NCBI GenBank assembly: GCA_039026955.1
Contig: JBCCLH010000024.1
Coordinates: 26,413 to 90,412, forward strand
Direction of reading: 5' to 3'
Source: Kordia sp039026955
GTDB lineage: Bacteria; Bacteroidota; Bacteroidia; Flavobacteriales; Flavobacteriaceae
Length of the DNA: 64,000 nucleotides
Made by a program: the position numbers and the translations under genes. Position 1 is the stretch's first letter, and every line of letters starts with the position of its first letter. Positions 1-8,324 of this stretch are shown piece by piece. Below the pieces are notes generated by a model, which had not been told where the DNA came from, ran no database searches, and saw only the letters and a program-made list of their open reading frames with translations.

Positions 1-503
1 TTGTATTTTTAATAGTAGCAGCTACTGCAATCATCTCTTGCAAGGATGCGAAGACTACCGAAAAAACGACTGAAAAGCAACAAGAAGTAAAAGCGCCTGA
101 AATGGCATATGCCTCTTTTGGTGAAAAAATTGACGCAGAAAACGTATTAACTTCTGTCCAAATCAATGAAAAATACAACGATTTAAAAGTTGGTGATACA
201 ATTAATGTGAAATTTACTTCAAAAATCAATTCGGTATGTTCTAAAAAAGGATGTTGGATGCGTTTGGATGTAGGCGAAGAAAAAGAAGTCATGGTAAAGT
301 TTAAAGATTACGGATTCTTTGTACCTGTAGATGCAACAGGTGAAGCCATCGTAAATGGTAAAGCGTTTGTTCAAGAAACTTCTGTGGACGAATTAAGACA
401 TTATGCAGAAGATGCTGGAAAATCTGCTGAAGAAATCGCGAAAATCACAGAGCCAAAAAAGACACTTTCGTTCTTAGCGGATGGTGTATTACTCAAAAAA
501 TAA
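1..503 (+). CDS. DUF4920 family lipoprotein, 5' end outside window
   Basis: The reading frame is open from base 3 and already shows the end of a lipoprotein signal (VFLIVAATAIISC, then KDAK), so the true start lies before the window. The mature part matches the small periplasmic DUF4920 family known from flavobacteria: GDTINVKFTSKINSVC, a KKGCWMRLD stretch, FKDYGFFVP, and an ELRHYAEDAGKS helix near the end. The two cysteines of SVCSKKGC could bind a ligand or form a disulfide; that is inference. The family has no known function. The stop is followed within two bases by the next gene, so both are probably transcribed together. Confidence 0.85.
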   Translation, partial: VFLIVAATAIISCKDAKTTEKTTEKQQEVKAPEMAYASFGEKIDAENVLTSVQINEKYNDLKVGDTINVKFTSKINSVCSKKGCWMRLDVGEEKEVMVKFKDYGFFVPVDATGEAIVNGKAFVQETSVDELRHYAEDAGKSAEEIAKITEPKKTLSFLADGVLLKK

Positions 504-505
504 GC

Positions 506-1183
506 TTGAAACGTACAATAATCACCACAAAAGATGGATCAACCACCATTCATCTAGAAGAATGGAATGAACAATACCATTCTACGCACGGTGCTATACA
601 AGAAGCAGCGCATGTTTTTATAAAAATGGGACTGCAGCATGTACAAAATACCTTCAATCCTGCGCAAATTCATATTCTCGAAATGGGTTTCGGCACAGGA
701 TTGAATGCTTTTATGACCTTTTTAGAAGCGAAAAAGCACAACTTTATCATTAATTATACTGGTGTGGAGGCGTATCCTGTCGCTTCCGCAGAATTGACAC
801 AGTTGAACTACATCAGTGAGCTACAAGCAACAGACGAAACCACGACTTTCAATACCATGCATACGAGCGATTGGGAACAACCAATGCAACTCTCAGAAAA
901 CTTTCAACTCACCAAACGCCAACAATTCTTTGATCAAATCAATGACGAAGAAGCGTACAATTTAATCTATTTTGATGCGTTTGGCGCACGCGTGCAACCT
1001 GAATTGTGGACAGTTGACATCTTTCAAAAAATGTACAATGCACTGCAAAACCAAGGTGTGTTAGTTACATATGCTGCCAAAGGAAGTGTACGTCGCGCCA
1101 TGCAAGAAGTTGGTTTTCAAGTAGAAAGACTGCCTGGACCGCCTGGCAAACGCGAGATGCTTCGCGCTACGAAAATTAACTAA
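506..1183 (+). CDS. mnmD: tRNA 5-methylaminomethyl-2-thiouridine methyltransferase, MnmD-only form
   Basis: This 225-residue protein is the methyltransferase half of MnmC and carries out the last methylation of mnm5s2U34 in the tRNA wobble position, using S-adenosylmethionine. The Rossmann motif ILEMGFGTGLNAFMT is at about residues 50-64, and NLIYFDAFGARVQPELW at about 150-166 is the family signature. The end (GSVRRAMQEVGFQVERLPGPPGKREMLRA) is typical. No FAD oxidase half follows, as is usual in Bacteroidetes. The start is TTG at 506, two bases after the previous stop. Confidence 0.9.
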   Translation: MKRTIITTKDGSTTIHLEEWNEQYHSTHGAIQEAAHVFIKMGLQHVQNTFNPAQIHILEMGFGTGLNAFMTFLEAKKHNFIINYTGVEAYPVASAELTQLNYISELQATDETTTFNTMHTSDWEQPMQLSENFQLTKRQQFFDQINDEEAYNLIYFDAFGARVQPELWTVDIFQKMYNALQNQGVLVTYAAKGSVRRAMQEVGFQVERLPGPPGKREMLRATKIN

Positions 1184-1247
1184 CTTTTAAGGGAATCCGC
1201 TAATTCTCCACTTTTTAGCGTATTTTTACAGCGAAAAAGAAAAGCTG

Positions 1248-2168
1248 ATGAAAATACTTATTTGTGGCGCTACTGGATTAATTGGTTCAGCACTCACTGA
1301 ACTTTGCTTGCAAGAAAAGCACCAAGTACATTACCTGACCACTCGCAAAAACAAAATAAAAAGTACTGAAAACTATGCAGGCTTTTATTGGAATCCAACG
1401 GAAGGAGAAATTGACGAAGCCTGTTTTGAAGGTGTAGATGCTATTATCAATCTTTCGGGAGCTAATATTGCAAAGCGCTGGACAGAAAGCTACAAAAAAG
1501 AAGTCATGAGCAGTCGTGTGGATACGGCAAATGTATTATTCAAAGCATTACGCAATTCAAAAAGTCATACGATAAAACACTATATTTCTGCTTCTGGAAT
1601 TGCAATCTATCCAAGTTCACTTACTGAAAATTATACCGAAGACGCAACCCAAGAATCGAATGACTTCTTAGGTAAAGTAGTCAAACAATGGGAATTGCAT
1701 GCCAATCAATTCAAATCCTTAGAAATTCCTGTGACGATTCTACGTACGGGTTTGGTATTATCTAAAAAAGGCGGTGTATTGGTAGAAATAGCAAAACCTG
1801 TAAAACTCGGAGCTGGAGCGGCAATGGGTTCAGGAAAACAATGGCAATCATGGATTCATATTGACGATATTGCGCGCATGTATTTATATCTATTGACAGA
1901 AAACATCACTGGAGTTTACAATGGCGTGGGTCCAAATCCGACGACCAATAAATTACTCACTAAAGAAATTGCAAGCGTGCTGAAAAAGCCTTTCTTTTTA
2001 CCAAAAATTCCAAAATTTGTAATGAAATTAATGTTGGGCGAAATGAGCACACTACTCTTTTCAAGTCAGCAAGTAAGTGCTAAAAAAATAGAAAATACAG
2101 GATTCAAATTTACTTTTCCAGATTTAACACCTGCGTTGGAAGATTTACTAAAAAATAAACCTGTCTAA
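1248..2168 (+). CDS. TIGR01777 family NAD-dependent epimerase-like protein
   Basis: A 306-residue atypical short-chain dehydrogenase of the SDR39U1/YfcH type. The nucleotide-binding GATGLIGSAL is at residues 7-16, VDAIINLSGANIAKRW at about 64-79, and the C-terminal DUF1731-like part follows LPKIPKFVMKLMLGEMS. Its substrate is unknown in bacteria. A -7-like TATTTTTA lies at 1221-1228. The last codons and the stop fall inside one arm of a repeat element (2160-2306), so the C-terminus may have been reset by an insertion. Confidence 0.9.
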   Translation: MKILICGATGLIGSALTELCLQEKHQVHYLTTRKNKIKSTENYAGFYWNPTEGEIDEACFEGVDAIINLSGANIAKRWTESYKKEVMSSRVDTANVLFKALRNSKSHTIKHYISASGIAIYPSSLTENYTEDATQESNDFLGKVVKQWELHANQFKSLEIPVTILRTGLVLSKKGGVLVEIAKPVKLGAGAAMGSGKQWQSWIHIDDIARMYLYLLTENITGVYNGVGPNPTTNKLLTKEIASVLKKPFFLPKIPKFVMKLMLGEMSTLLFSSQQVSAKKIENTGFKFTFPDLTPALEDLLKNKPV

Positions 2169-2306
2169 GAAGCTTGAAATTTCGTCAAACCGAACTCTTG
2201 TGCCGAACTTGATTCAGTATCTTCGGTTTCTCATAAAGATTTAAAATCGATTTGATGAGATTCTGGATCAAGTCCAGAATGACGCTTTAAAGGCTTTCTA
2301 AACAGG
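2160..2306. repeat. R1 inverted-repeat element, divergent copy E
   Basis: The outer arms 2160-2173 (CCTGTCTAAGAAGC) and 2293-2306 (GCTTTCTAAACAGG) pair at 11 of 14 positions. The interior holds the family's core words: a TTTCGTCAAACCGAA stretch, GAACTTGATTCAGTAT, and GATTCTGGATCAAG followed by CAGAATGACGCTT. These recur in the copies at 17691, 18535, 23741 and 43151. The stop codon of the upstream gene (2166-2168) sits in the left arm. Confidence 0.7.
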
Positions 2307-2356
2307 CTTAATATATAGTTTGGAATTTTTTACCAAGTATTTTAAATGTTAGTAAA

Positions 2357-3028
2357 TTACTGAGCAGCTTCTACTTTATTCGCCGTTACACTTACTGACA
2401 ATTCTACATCGTCGCTGATGGCTTTATCTTTCAATCCATCAATAAACGAGGATGAACCGTAAATCATTCCAAAATCTGTTCGGTTGATCGTAAATGGCTC
2501 GCTAACAATCATCGCTTGATTTCCTACCACATTTACTTTAGCTGGAAACGAAATATTTTTCTTTGTCCCTTTTAACGTCAAGTTTCCTTCCACCATTGTT
2601 TTTCCATCTTTTTCGCTCACGCCTGTAACTGAAAATGCAGCACTTCCATGATTCGCAGCATCAAAGAAATCTGGTGACAATAAATGTCCTTTCAAACTCG
2701 CGTTTCCATCATCATCTGCTGGAATATCCAATACAGTCAATGAATTGACATCAATCACAAAGTTTCCACTTTCCAAATTTCCATCTTTCATAGCAAACGT
2801 TCCGTTAGAAACATTCATCGTTCCGTTGTGGCTTCCACCAATCACTTTCGAACCTTTCCAAGTTACAGTTGTATTAGCAACATCCACTGTATACTTTACC
2901 GCTTCTGCCGTAATTTCTTTTTCTGCTTTGGCGTCTTCAGCTTTCGTTTCGTTCTTTGTCTCACCACAAGAAACTGTGAGTACAGCTACAGCAACGAAGG
3001 TTAGTAAGCTTAAAAATTGTTTTTTCAT
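2357..3028 (-). CDS. YceI-family lipoprotein
   Basis: A periplasmic YceI-like lipocalin-fold lipoprotein. I start it at the second methionine (MKKQFLSLLTFVAVAVLTVSC), which gives a clean lipobox and is preceded by an A-rich leader; an in-frame ATG lies 21 bases upstream at 3049. YceI landmarks are VDVANTTVTWKGSKVIGGSHNGTMNV, LKGHLLSPDFFDAANH and the late INRTDFGMIYG. YceI proteins bind isoprenoid-like lipids; the ligand here is unknown. A second YceI gene without a lipobox lies at 45460. Confidence 0.9.
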   Translation of the reverse strand: MKKQFLSLLTFVAVAVLTVSCGETKNETKAEDAKAEKEITAEAVKYTVDVANTTVTWKGSKVIGGSHNGTMNVSNGTFAMKDGNLESGNFVIDVNSLTVLDIPADDDGNASLKGHLLSPDFFDAANHGSAAFSVTGVSEKDGKTMVEGNLTLKGTKKNISFPAKVNVVGNQAMIVSEPFTINRTDFGMIYGSSSFIDGLKDKAISDDVELSVSVTANKVEAAQ

Positions 3029-3124
3029 AGATTTTGATTTTTTATTCATAAAAGTCGAATTGTAAAATTACGAATACTCCACAAGATTTGTTGTGGAAAA
3101 GACAGAAAATATTTTTGTGACATT

Positions 3125-3156
3125 TTGACATTTTACGATAAATGGCAGTACTTTTG
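3125..3156 (+). promoter_or_regulatory. Predicted sigma-A promoter for grpE-dnaJ
   Basis: TTG at 3125-3127, a 21-base spacer and TACTTTTG at 3149-3156 match the Bacteroidetes TTG/TAnnTTTG consensus. Transcription would start near 3160, leaving a leader of about 35-40 bases before the grpE ATG. I see no CIRCE operator. Confidence 0.55.
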
Positions 3157-3197
3157 CCACTTTAAAAACGAATAATTAAATTTTTTGGACATATATC

Positions 3198-3767
3198 ATG
3201 AGCAAAAAAAAGGAAAATACCGTAGAAAAAGAACAGCCTACAGCGGCAAATGAGGAAGCAAAAGCGGCTGAAGCAACTGAAAATACAGTAGAAACCGTAG
3301 AAGAAGTATCTGCAGAAGAAAAATTACAAGAAGATTTAGCAAAAGAAAAAGACAAATTTTTACGTCTCTTTGCTGAATTTGAAAACTATAAAAAAAGAAC
3401 CTCGAAAGAGCGTGTTGAATTGTTTAAAACAGCTGGAAAAGACATCTTAGTTGCCATGTTGCCAGTTTTAGACGATTTTGACAGAGCCTTGGCAGAGATT
3501 GCTAAAATCGACGATAAAGAGGTGCAAGACTTGAAAAAAGGAGTTGAGTTGATCAGTAACAAACTCAAAGAAACGTTAAAAACAAAAGGACTTGAACAAG
3601 TTGCGGTCAATGCGGGCGATACATTTGATGCAGAAGACCATGAAGCCGTGACACAAATTCCTGCACCAACCGATGATATGAAAGGAAAAATCATCGATGT
3701 GCTCGAAAAAGGATATTCCTTAGGTGACAAAATTATCCGTTACCCGAAAGTAGTTGTAGGACAATAA
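3198..3767 (+). CDS. grpE: Nucleotide exchange factor GrpE
   Basis: GrpE (189 residues) releases ADP from DnaK. It has a charged, low-complexity N-terminus (1-45), a long coiled coil (about 45-100, including FLRLFAEFENYKKRTSKER), the LLPVLDDFDRAL-like MLPVLDDFDRALAE, and the C-terminal beta domain with VAVNAGDTFDAEDHEAVTQ and IIRYPKVVVGQ. It lies 56 bases before dnaJ on the same strand, the usual chaperone pair; dnaK is not in the window. Confidence 0.96.
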   Translation: MSKKKENTVEKEQPTAANEEAKAAEATENTVETVEEVSAEEKLQEDLAKEKDKFLRLFAEFENYKKRTSKERVELFKTAGKDILVAMLPVLDDFDRALAEIAKIDDKEVQDLKKGVELISNKLKETLKTKGLEQVAVNAGDTFDAEDHEAVTQIPAPTDDMKGKIIDVLEKGYSLGDKIIRYPKVVVGQ

Positions 3768-3823
3768 GAACATGTTGAGTTGTTCCCCGCAACGAAATGA
3801 CCTTTTAACACAGTTGAAACAAA

Positions 3824-4951
3824 ATGAAAAAAGATTATTACGAAATATTAGGAGTTAGCAAAGGAGCTTCGGCAGCCGAAATTAAAAAAGCATACCGCAA
3901 AAAAGCGATTCAATATCATCCCGATAAAAATCCCGATGATAAGGAAGCGGAAGAAATGTTTAAAAAAGCAGCAGAAGCCTATGAAGTATTGAGCGACGAT
4001 AATAAACGTGCACGCTACGATCAGTACGGTCATGCAGCATTTGATAACGGCGGATTCGGCGGCGGTGGTTTCGGCGGCGGCATGAATATGGACGATATTT
4101 TTAGTCAATTCGGTGATATCTTCGGTGGTGCTTTTGGCGGCGGCGGTGGATTCAGCGGATTCGGCGGTGGCGGAAGACAACGTCGTGTGAAAGGAAGCAG
4201 CCTAAAAATTCGTTTGAAACTTACTTTAGAGGAAATTGCCAACGGTGTTGAGAAAAAAGTAAAAGTGCGTAGAAAAGTACAAGCACCTGGCGTAACGTAT
4301 AAAACCTGTCCAACCTGTAACGGTTCAGGACAAATGACACGCATTACCAATACGATTTTGGGAAGAATGCAAACCTCTACTACCTGTTCCACTTGTAATG
4401 GTGCTGGACAAGTGATTGACAAGCGACCAGCTGGAGCAGATGGACAAGGATTATTATCGAAAGAAGAAACTGTTTCAATCAAAATTCCACCAGGAGTTGT
4501 AGAAGGAATGCAATTAAAAGTATCTGGAAAAGGAAATGAAGCACCTGGACAAGGACTTTCTGGAGATTTATTAGTGGTGATTGAAGAAAAGGAACACGAG
4601 TTCTTAAAACGCGAAGGAGACAATTTACATTTCGACTTATATATTAGCTTTTCGGAGGCTGCTTTGGGTACTTCGAAGGAAATTGATACTGTTTCTGGAA
4701 AAGTTCGCATAAAAATTGATTCGGGAGTTCAGTCAGGAAAAATATTACGCTTGCGCGGAAAAGGAATACCAAGTGTCAACGGATACGGAAAAGGCGATTT
4801 GCTAGTGCACATCAACGTTTGGACGCCAAAAACCCTTACAAAAGAGCAGAAAAATTTCTTTGAAAAAATGGCAAAAGACGAGAATTTTGTGCCGAATCCG
4901 GAGAAGAGTGACAAATCATTTTTTGAAAAAGTGAAAGACATGTTTTCGTAA
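3824..4951 (+). CDS. dnaJ: Chaperone DnaJ with a reduced zinc domain
   Basis: A 375-residue Hsp40. The J domain with YHPDKNP is at about 32-38, followed by a long Gly/Phe segment (about 75-125) and two substrate-binding beta domains. The zinc region has only two CxxCxGxG modules (CPTCNGSG and CSTCNGAG) instead of four. These correspond by position to modules 2 and 3, so one zinc centre is kept and the other lost. I recall this reduced form from other flavobacteria, so it is probably lineage-wide rather than a local defect. Confidence 0.95.
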   Translation: MKKDYYEILGVSKGASAAEIKKAYRKKAIQYHPDKNPDDKEAEEMFKKAAEAYEVLSDDNKRARYDQYGHAAFDNGGFGGGGFGGGMNMDDIFSQFGDIFGGAFGGGGGFSGFGGGGRQRRVKGSSLKIRLKLTLEEIANGVEKKVKVRRKVQAPGVTYKTCPTCNGSGQMTRITNTILGRMQTSTTCSTCNGAGQVIDKRPAGADGQGLLSKEETVSIKIPPGVVEGMQLKVSGKGNEAPGQGLSGDLLVVIEEKEHEFLKREGDNLHFDLYISFSEAALGTSKEIDTVSGKVRIKIDSGVQSGKILRLRGKGIPSVNGYGKGDLLVHINVWTPKTLTKEQKNFFEKMAKDENFVPNPEKSDKSFFEKVKDMFS

Positions 4952-4990
4952 TTCTTTTGGTATTACGAAAAAAAAACTATCTTTGATAAG

Positions 4991-5020
4991 TTACTGGCTG
5001 AGACCAGCTAGTAATTTTTT
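4991..5020 (+). terminator. Rho-independent terminator after dnaJ
   Basis: Stem TTACTGGCTG (4991-5000) and CAGCTAGTAA (5005-5014) with one G-U pair and a 4-base loop, followed by a T run. Confidence 0.8.
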
Positions 5021-5040
5021 CTTTTTCATAGCAATTTTTT

Positions 5041-5075
5041 CCCATCCTTGATCATATTAAGGGTGGGTTTTGTTT
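5041..5075 (+). terminator. Second tandem terminator-like hairpin
   Basis: CCCATCCTT (5041-5049) pairs with AAGGGTGGG (5059-5067) with one G-U pair, and TTTGTTTT follows. It lies 26 bases after the previous terminator and insulates the ABC operon from dnaJ transcription. Confidence 0.65.
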
Positions 5076-5234
5076 TATATTTAGGGCGATTTTCGACGTA
5101 ACTGTTTTAAAAACAGACTCAAAAATAAACGTCCTATAAAATTGCTACCATCCAATAGCACAAATAATATATTTTTATATTCGCATTCGCTGTAACAAAA
5201 TATTTAAGATTATTACTTATATAAAAAAAATTTT

Positions 5235-6164
5235 ATGAGTTCAATTCTTCAGGCAAAAGACGTTGTAAAAAAATATGGTGAGTATACTGCGCTAAACAAA
5301 GTTTCTATCGACGTGCCCAAAGGAAGTATCTTCGGACTGTTAGGTCCAAATGGAGCTGGAAAAACTTCATTAATTCGAATCATCAACCAAATTACTGCGC
5401 CCGATTCTGGACAAGTATTGCTAGATGGTGAAGCTTTACAACAATTTCATATCAAAGATATCGGTTATATGCCCGAAGAACGCGGTTTGTACAAATCGAT
5501 GAAAGTTGGCGAACAAGCTTTGTATTTGGCACAATTGAAAGGGCTGAGTAAAAAAGAAGCGAAAATGCGCTTAAAGCATTGGTTTGAAAAATTCGAAATC
5601 TCCGACTGGTGGAACAAGAAGATTCAAGAACTCTCAAAAGGTATGGCACAAAAAATACAATTTGTCGTAACCGTACTTCACAAACCGAAATTGTTGATTT
5701 TCGATGAACCTTTCAGTGGCTTCGATCCGATCAACGCAAACCGAATTAAAGACGAAATTTTACAACTCCGCGATGAAGGTGCAACTGTTATCTTTTCTAC
5801 ACATAGAATGGAATCGGTTGAAGAACTCTGCGATCACATAGCGCTAATTCACAAATCAAATAAAGTGCTCGACGGAAAATTGACCGATGTAAAGCGCGAA
5901 TACAGAAGTAATACGTATCAAGTAGGAATTGGCACCGAGAACAATCAACAATTGCGATCGGTACTGAATGACAAGTTTATGTTGACCGATGCAGATTTTA
6001 AATCCATCAATGACGATTTAAAAGTAAATATTCAACTGCAAAATGGTACTACTGCCAACGATTTGCTTTCCTATTTAACTTCCCAAGGACAAGTCAATCA
6101 CTTTGTAGAAGTCATTCCAAGTGTCAACGATATATTTATTCAAACCGTAGAAAATAATAATTAG
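5235..6164 (+). CDS. ABC transporter ATP-binding protein (NatA-like)
   Basis: ATPase of a two-gene ABC-2 exporter. Walker A GPNGAGKT is at 37-44, the signature is LSKGM at 133-137 in place of LSGGQ, Walker B LLIFDE is at 153-158, and the switch His is at 190. About 100 residues after the nucleotide-binding domain form the DUF4162-like tail common in Na+/multidrug exporters. Two bases separate it from the permease gene. The substrate is unknown; flavobacterial homologues are simply called ABC transporters. Confidence 0.93.
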   Translation: MSSILQAKDVVKKYGEYTALNKVSIDVPKGSIFGLLGPNGAGKTSLIRIINQITAPDSGQVLLDGEALQQFHIKDIGYMPEERGLYKSMKVGEQALYLAQLKGLSKKEAKMRLKHWFEKFEISDWWNKKIQELSKGMAQKIQFVVTVLHKPKLLIFDEPFSGFDPINANRIKDEILQLRDEGATVIFSTHRMESVEELCDHIALIHKSNKVLDGKLTDVKREYRSNTYQVGIGTENNQQLRSVLNDKFMLTDADFKSINDDLKVNIQLQNGTTANDLLSYLTSQGQVNHFVEVIPSVNDIFIQTVENNN

Positions 6165-6166
6165 AC

Positions 6167-7486
6167 ATGAACCATTTACCGCTAATTATCCAAAGAGAAT
6201 ATCTAACGAAAGTTAGAAACAAGTCGTTTATCATCATGACTTTTTTAAGTCCTCTCATTTTCGTCGGACTTATTTCGTTAATTGTGTATTTGACACAGTT
6301 AAACAATAACAAACAACGCACGATCTCCATCTTGGACGAAACTGGAAAAATTTCGCAAGTATTTGTAACCGAAGATGCCAAAAAAGATGTAAATACCAAA
6401 TATAATATTCTAGGCAGCATCTCGCTAGAAGACGCCAAAAAGCAAGTGCAAGAAGCCGAAGAATACGGTTTGTTACACATTCGCCAAATGGCTTCTCCGC
6501 AACAAATTGCACAACAAATCATTTTCTACTCTACAGATTCGCCTTCACAAAATTTCATCTCAAAATTAGAACGAAAACTAAGTGAAAAACTCACCGAAGA
6601 ATCCTTACTCATGAACAATGTAAATATTGAGTTGGTGAACAATTCTAAAACACAAGTAGCCATTGGACAGGAAACATTTTCGGGAGAGCGCAGTTCTAAG
6701 TTGATCAATTATTCCAAACTCGGATTTGGTTTTGCGGCAGGTTACTTACTTTTCATGTTTATCATCATTTACGGAAACATGATCATGCGTAGTGTGATTG
6801 AAGAAAAAACCAATCGTATCATTGAAATCATCATTTCTTCGGTAAAACCGATTCAACTATTGATGGGGAAAATCATTGGAACTTCACTTGCAGGAATTAC
6901 CCAATTTTTAATGTGGATTATTTTTGGTGGGATGATTGTAGTGATTTTAAGTTTTGTATTCGGATTTGACATTCTAGGAGCACAAACAGCACAACAACAA
7001 GAATTAATCGCTCAAGGTGTCGATATCGATATTTCAACGCTCATATCATATGTAATTGGCAGTTTACCAATTGTCAATTTATTAGTTGCCTTCTTTATCT
7101 TTTTTATTGGAGGATACTTACTCTACAGTTCTCTATACGCTGCCATTGGAGCTGCGGTAGACAATGAAACGGATACGCAGCAATTCATGATGCCAATTTT
7201 AATGCCGTTGATCTTAGCCGTATATGTCGGCGGATTTACCGTATTAGAAGATCCACACGGAACAGTCGCCACTGTATTTTCATATTTGCCATTTACTTCG
7301 CCAGTAGTAATGCTCATGCGAATTCCGTTTGGTGTCGGTATTTGGGAACAATTAATCTCCGTGATACTTTTATATATTACCTTTGCAGGAACGGTTTGGT
7401 TTGCTTCCAAAATTTACCGCGTGGGTATTTTAATGTATGGAAAAAAACCAAGTTACAAGGAAATATTCAAGTGGTTGAAATACTAA
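6167..7486 (+). CDS. ABC-2 type permease (NatB-like)
   Basis: A 439-residue membrane partner of the preceding ATPase. It has one N-terminal helix (about 22-42), a large extracytoplasmic domain (about 45-175), then at least five helices from about 185 to the end. RSVIEEKTNRIIEIIISSVKP at about 208-228 is the ABC-2/NatB hallmark. Its stop is followed after four bases by the MscS gene. Confidence 0.92.
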   Translation: MNHLPLIIQREYLTKVRNKSFIIMTFLSPLIFVGLISLIVYLTQLNNNKQRTISILDETGKISQVFVTEDAKKDVNTKYNILGSISLEDAKKQVQEAEEYGLLHIRQMASPQQIAQQIIFYSTDSPSQNFISKLERKLSEKLTEESLLMNNVNIELVNNSKTQVAIGQETFSGERSSKLINYSKLGFGFAAGYLLFMFIIIYGNMIMRSVIEEKTNRIIEIIISSVKPIQLLMGKIIGTSLAGITQFLMWIIFGGMIVVILSFVFGFDILGAQTAQQQELIAQGVDIDISTLISYVIGSLPIVNLLVAFFIFFIGGYLLYSSLYAAIGAAVDNETDTQQFMMPILMPLILAVYVGGFTVLEDPHGTVATVFSYLPFTSPVVMLMRIPFGVGIWEQLISVILLYITFAGTVWFASKIYRVGILMYGKKPSYKEIFKWLKY

Positions 7487-7490
7487 TATC

Positions 7491-8318
7491 ATGAATGAAA
7501 ATGACGGGTTTTTAGACATTGTCCTCTACAAGCATGGGGAAATTACCATTACTGTTCAAGTTGTGTTAACGCTTGTAGTTGTATTAATTTCCACGCATTT
7601 TATTCTCAAGCTTGCGCGAAGAACCGTTTCCAAACGATTGGATGAAGATGGTAAAAACCGTTTCAAAACTGTCTTTACGTTTTTAAAGTATTTTATATTT
7701 TCCATTGCCATTATCACATCTTTGGATGCTTCTGGGATTCACATCACTGCATTACTCGCCGCTTCTACTGCGCTATTTGTGGGTATTGGACTTGGAATGC
7801 AGAAACTATTTCAGGATATTATTTCTGGAATTTTTATTCTGGTTGATAAAACGATCATGGTGAATGATGTCATTGAGATCGATAAAAAAGTGGGGAAAGT
7901 CACCCAAGTAGGACTGCGAACGACCAAAGCCATTACACATGATGAAAAAATATTGGTCATTCCGAATCACAAGTTCTTAAATGAAACCTTGTACAATTGG
8001 ACACAAAATGATGTCCGCACGAGAGAATCTGTTAGTATCGGAGTTGCGTATGGTACAGATATTGATTTGGTACAAGCGTTGCTCTTTGGAATTGCTGCAC
8101 AAGATGAAGCCATTTTAAATGATCCTAAACCGACAATCTTTTTTGAAGATTTTGGCGATAGTGCTTTGAAATTTAAACTACATTTTTATATTGGAGATAG
8201 CTTTCATTTACCAGCAGTTCAAAGCAGATTACGATACAAAATATACAATACATTTAATGAAAATAATATAAGCATTCCATTTCCGCAACGCGATGTGTAC
8301 GTTTATAATCAAAAATAA
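7491..8318 (+). CDS. Small-conductance mechanosensitive channel, MscS family
   Basis: A 275-residue MscS protein with three transmembrane helices. The pore helix is ALLAASTALFVGIGLGMQKLFQDIISG (about 88-114). The beta domain carries VGKVTQVGLRTTKAITHDEKILVIPN, and the C-terminal alpha/beta part follows. It would relieve turgor on osmotic downshift. It sits inside a four-gene run (5235-9488) with gaps of 2-6 bases, so it is co-transcribed with the exporter and regulator. Confidence 0.93.
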   Translation: MNENDGFLDIVLYKHGEITITVQVVLTLVVVLISTHFILKLARRTVSKRLDEDGKNRFKTVFTFLKYFIFSIAIITSLDASGIHITALLAASTALFVGIGLGMQKLFQDIISGIFILVDKTIMVNDVIEIDKKVGKVTQVGLRTTKAITHDEKILVIPNHKFLNETLYNWTQNDVRTRESVSIGVAYGTDIDLVQALLFGIAAQDEAILNDPKPTIFFEDFGDSALKFKLHFYIGDSFHLPAVQSRLRYKIYNTFNENNISIPFPQRDVYVYNQK

Positions 8319-8324
8319 AACCTT

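Noticed and set aside
5452..6522. Minus-strand open frames inside the ABC transporter genes
   Set aside because: Antisense shadows of strongly supported coding regions.
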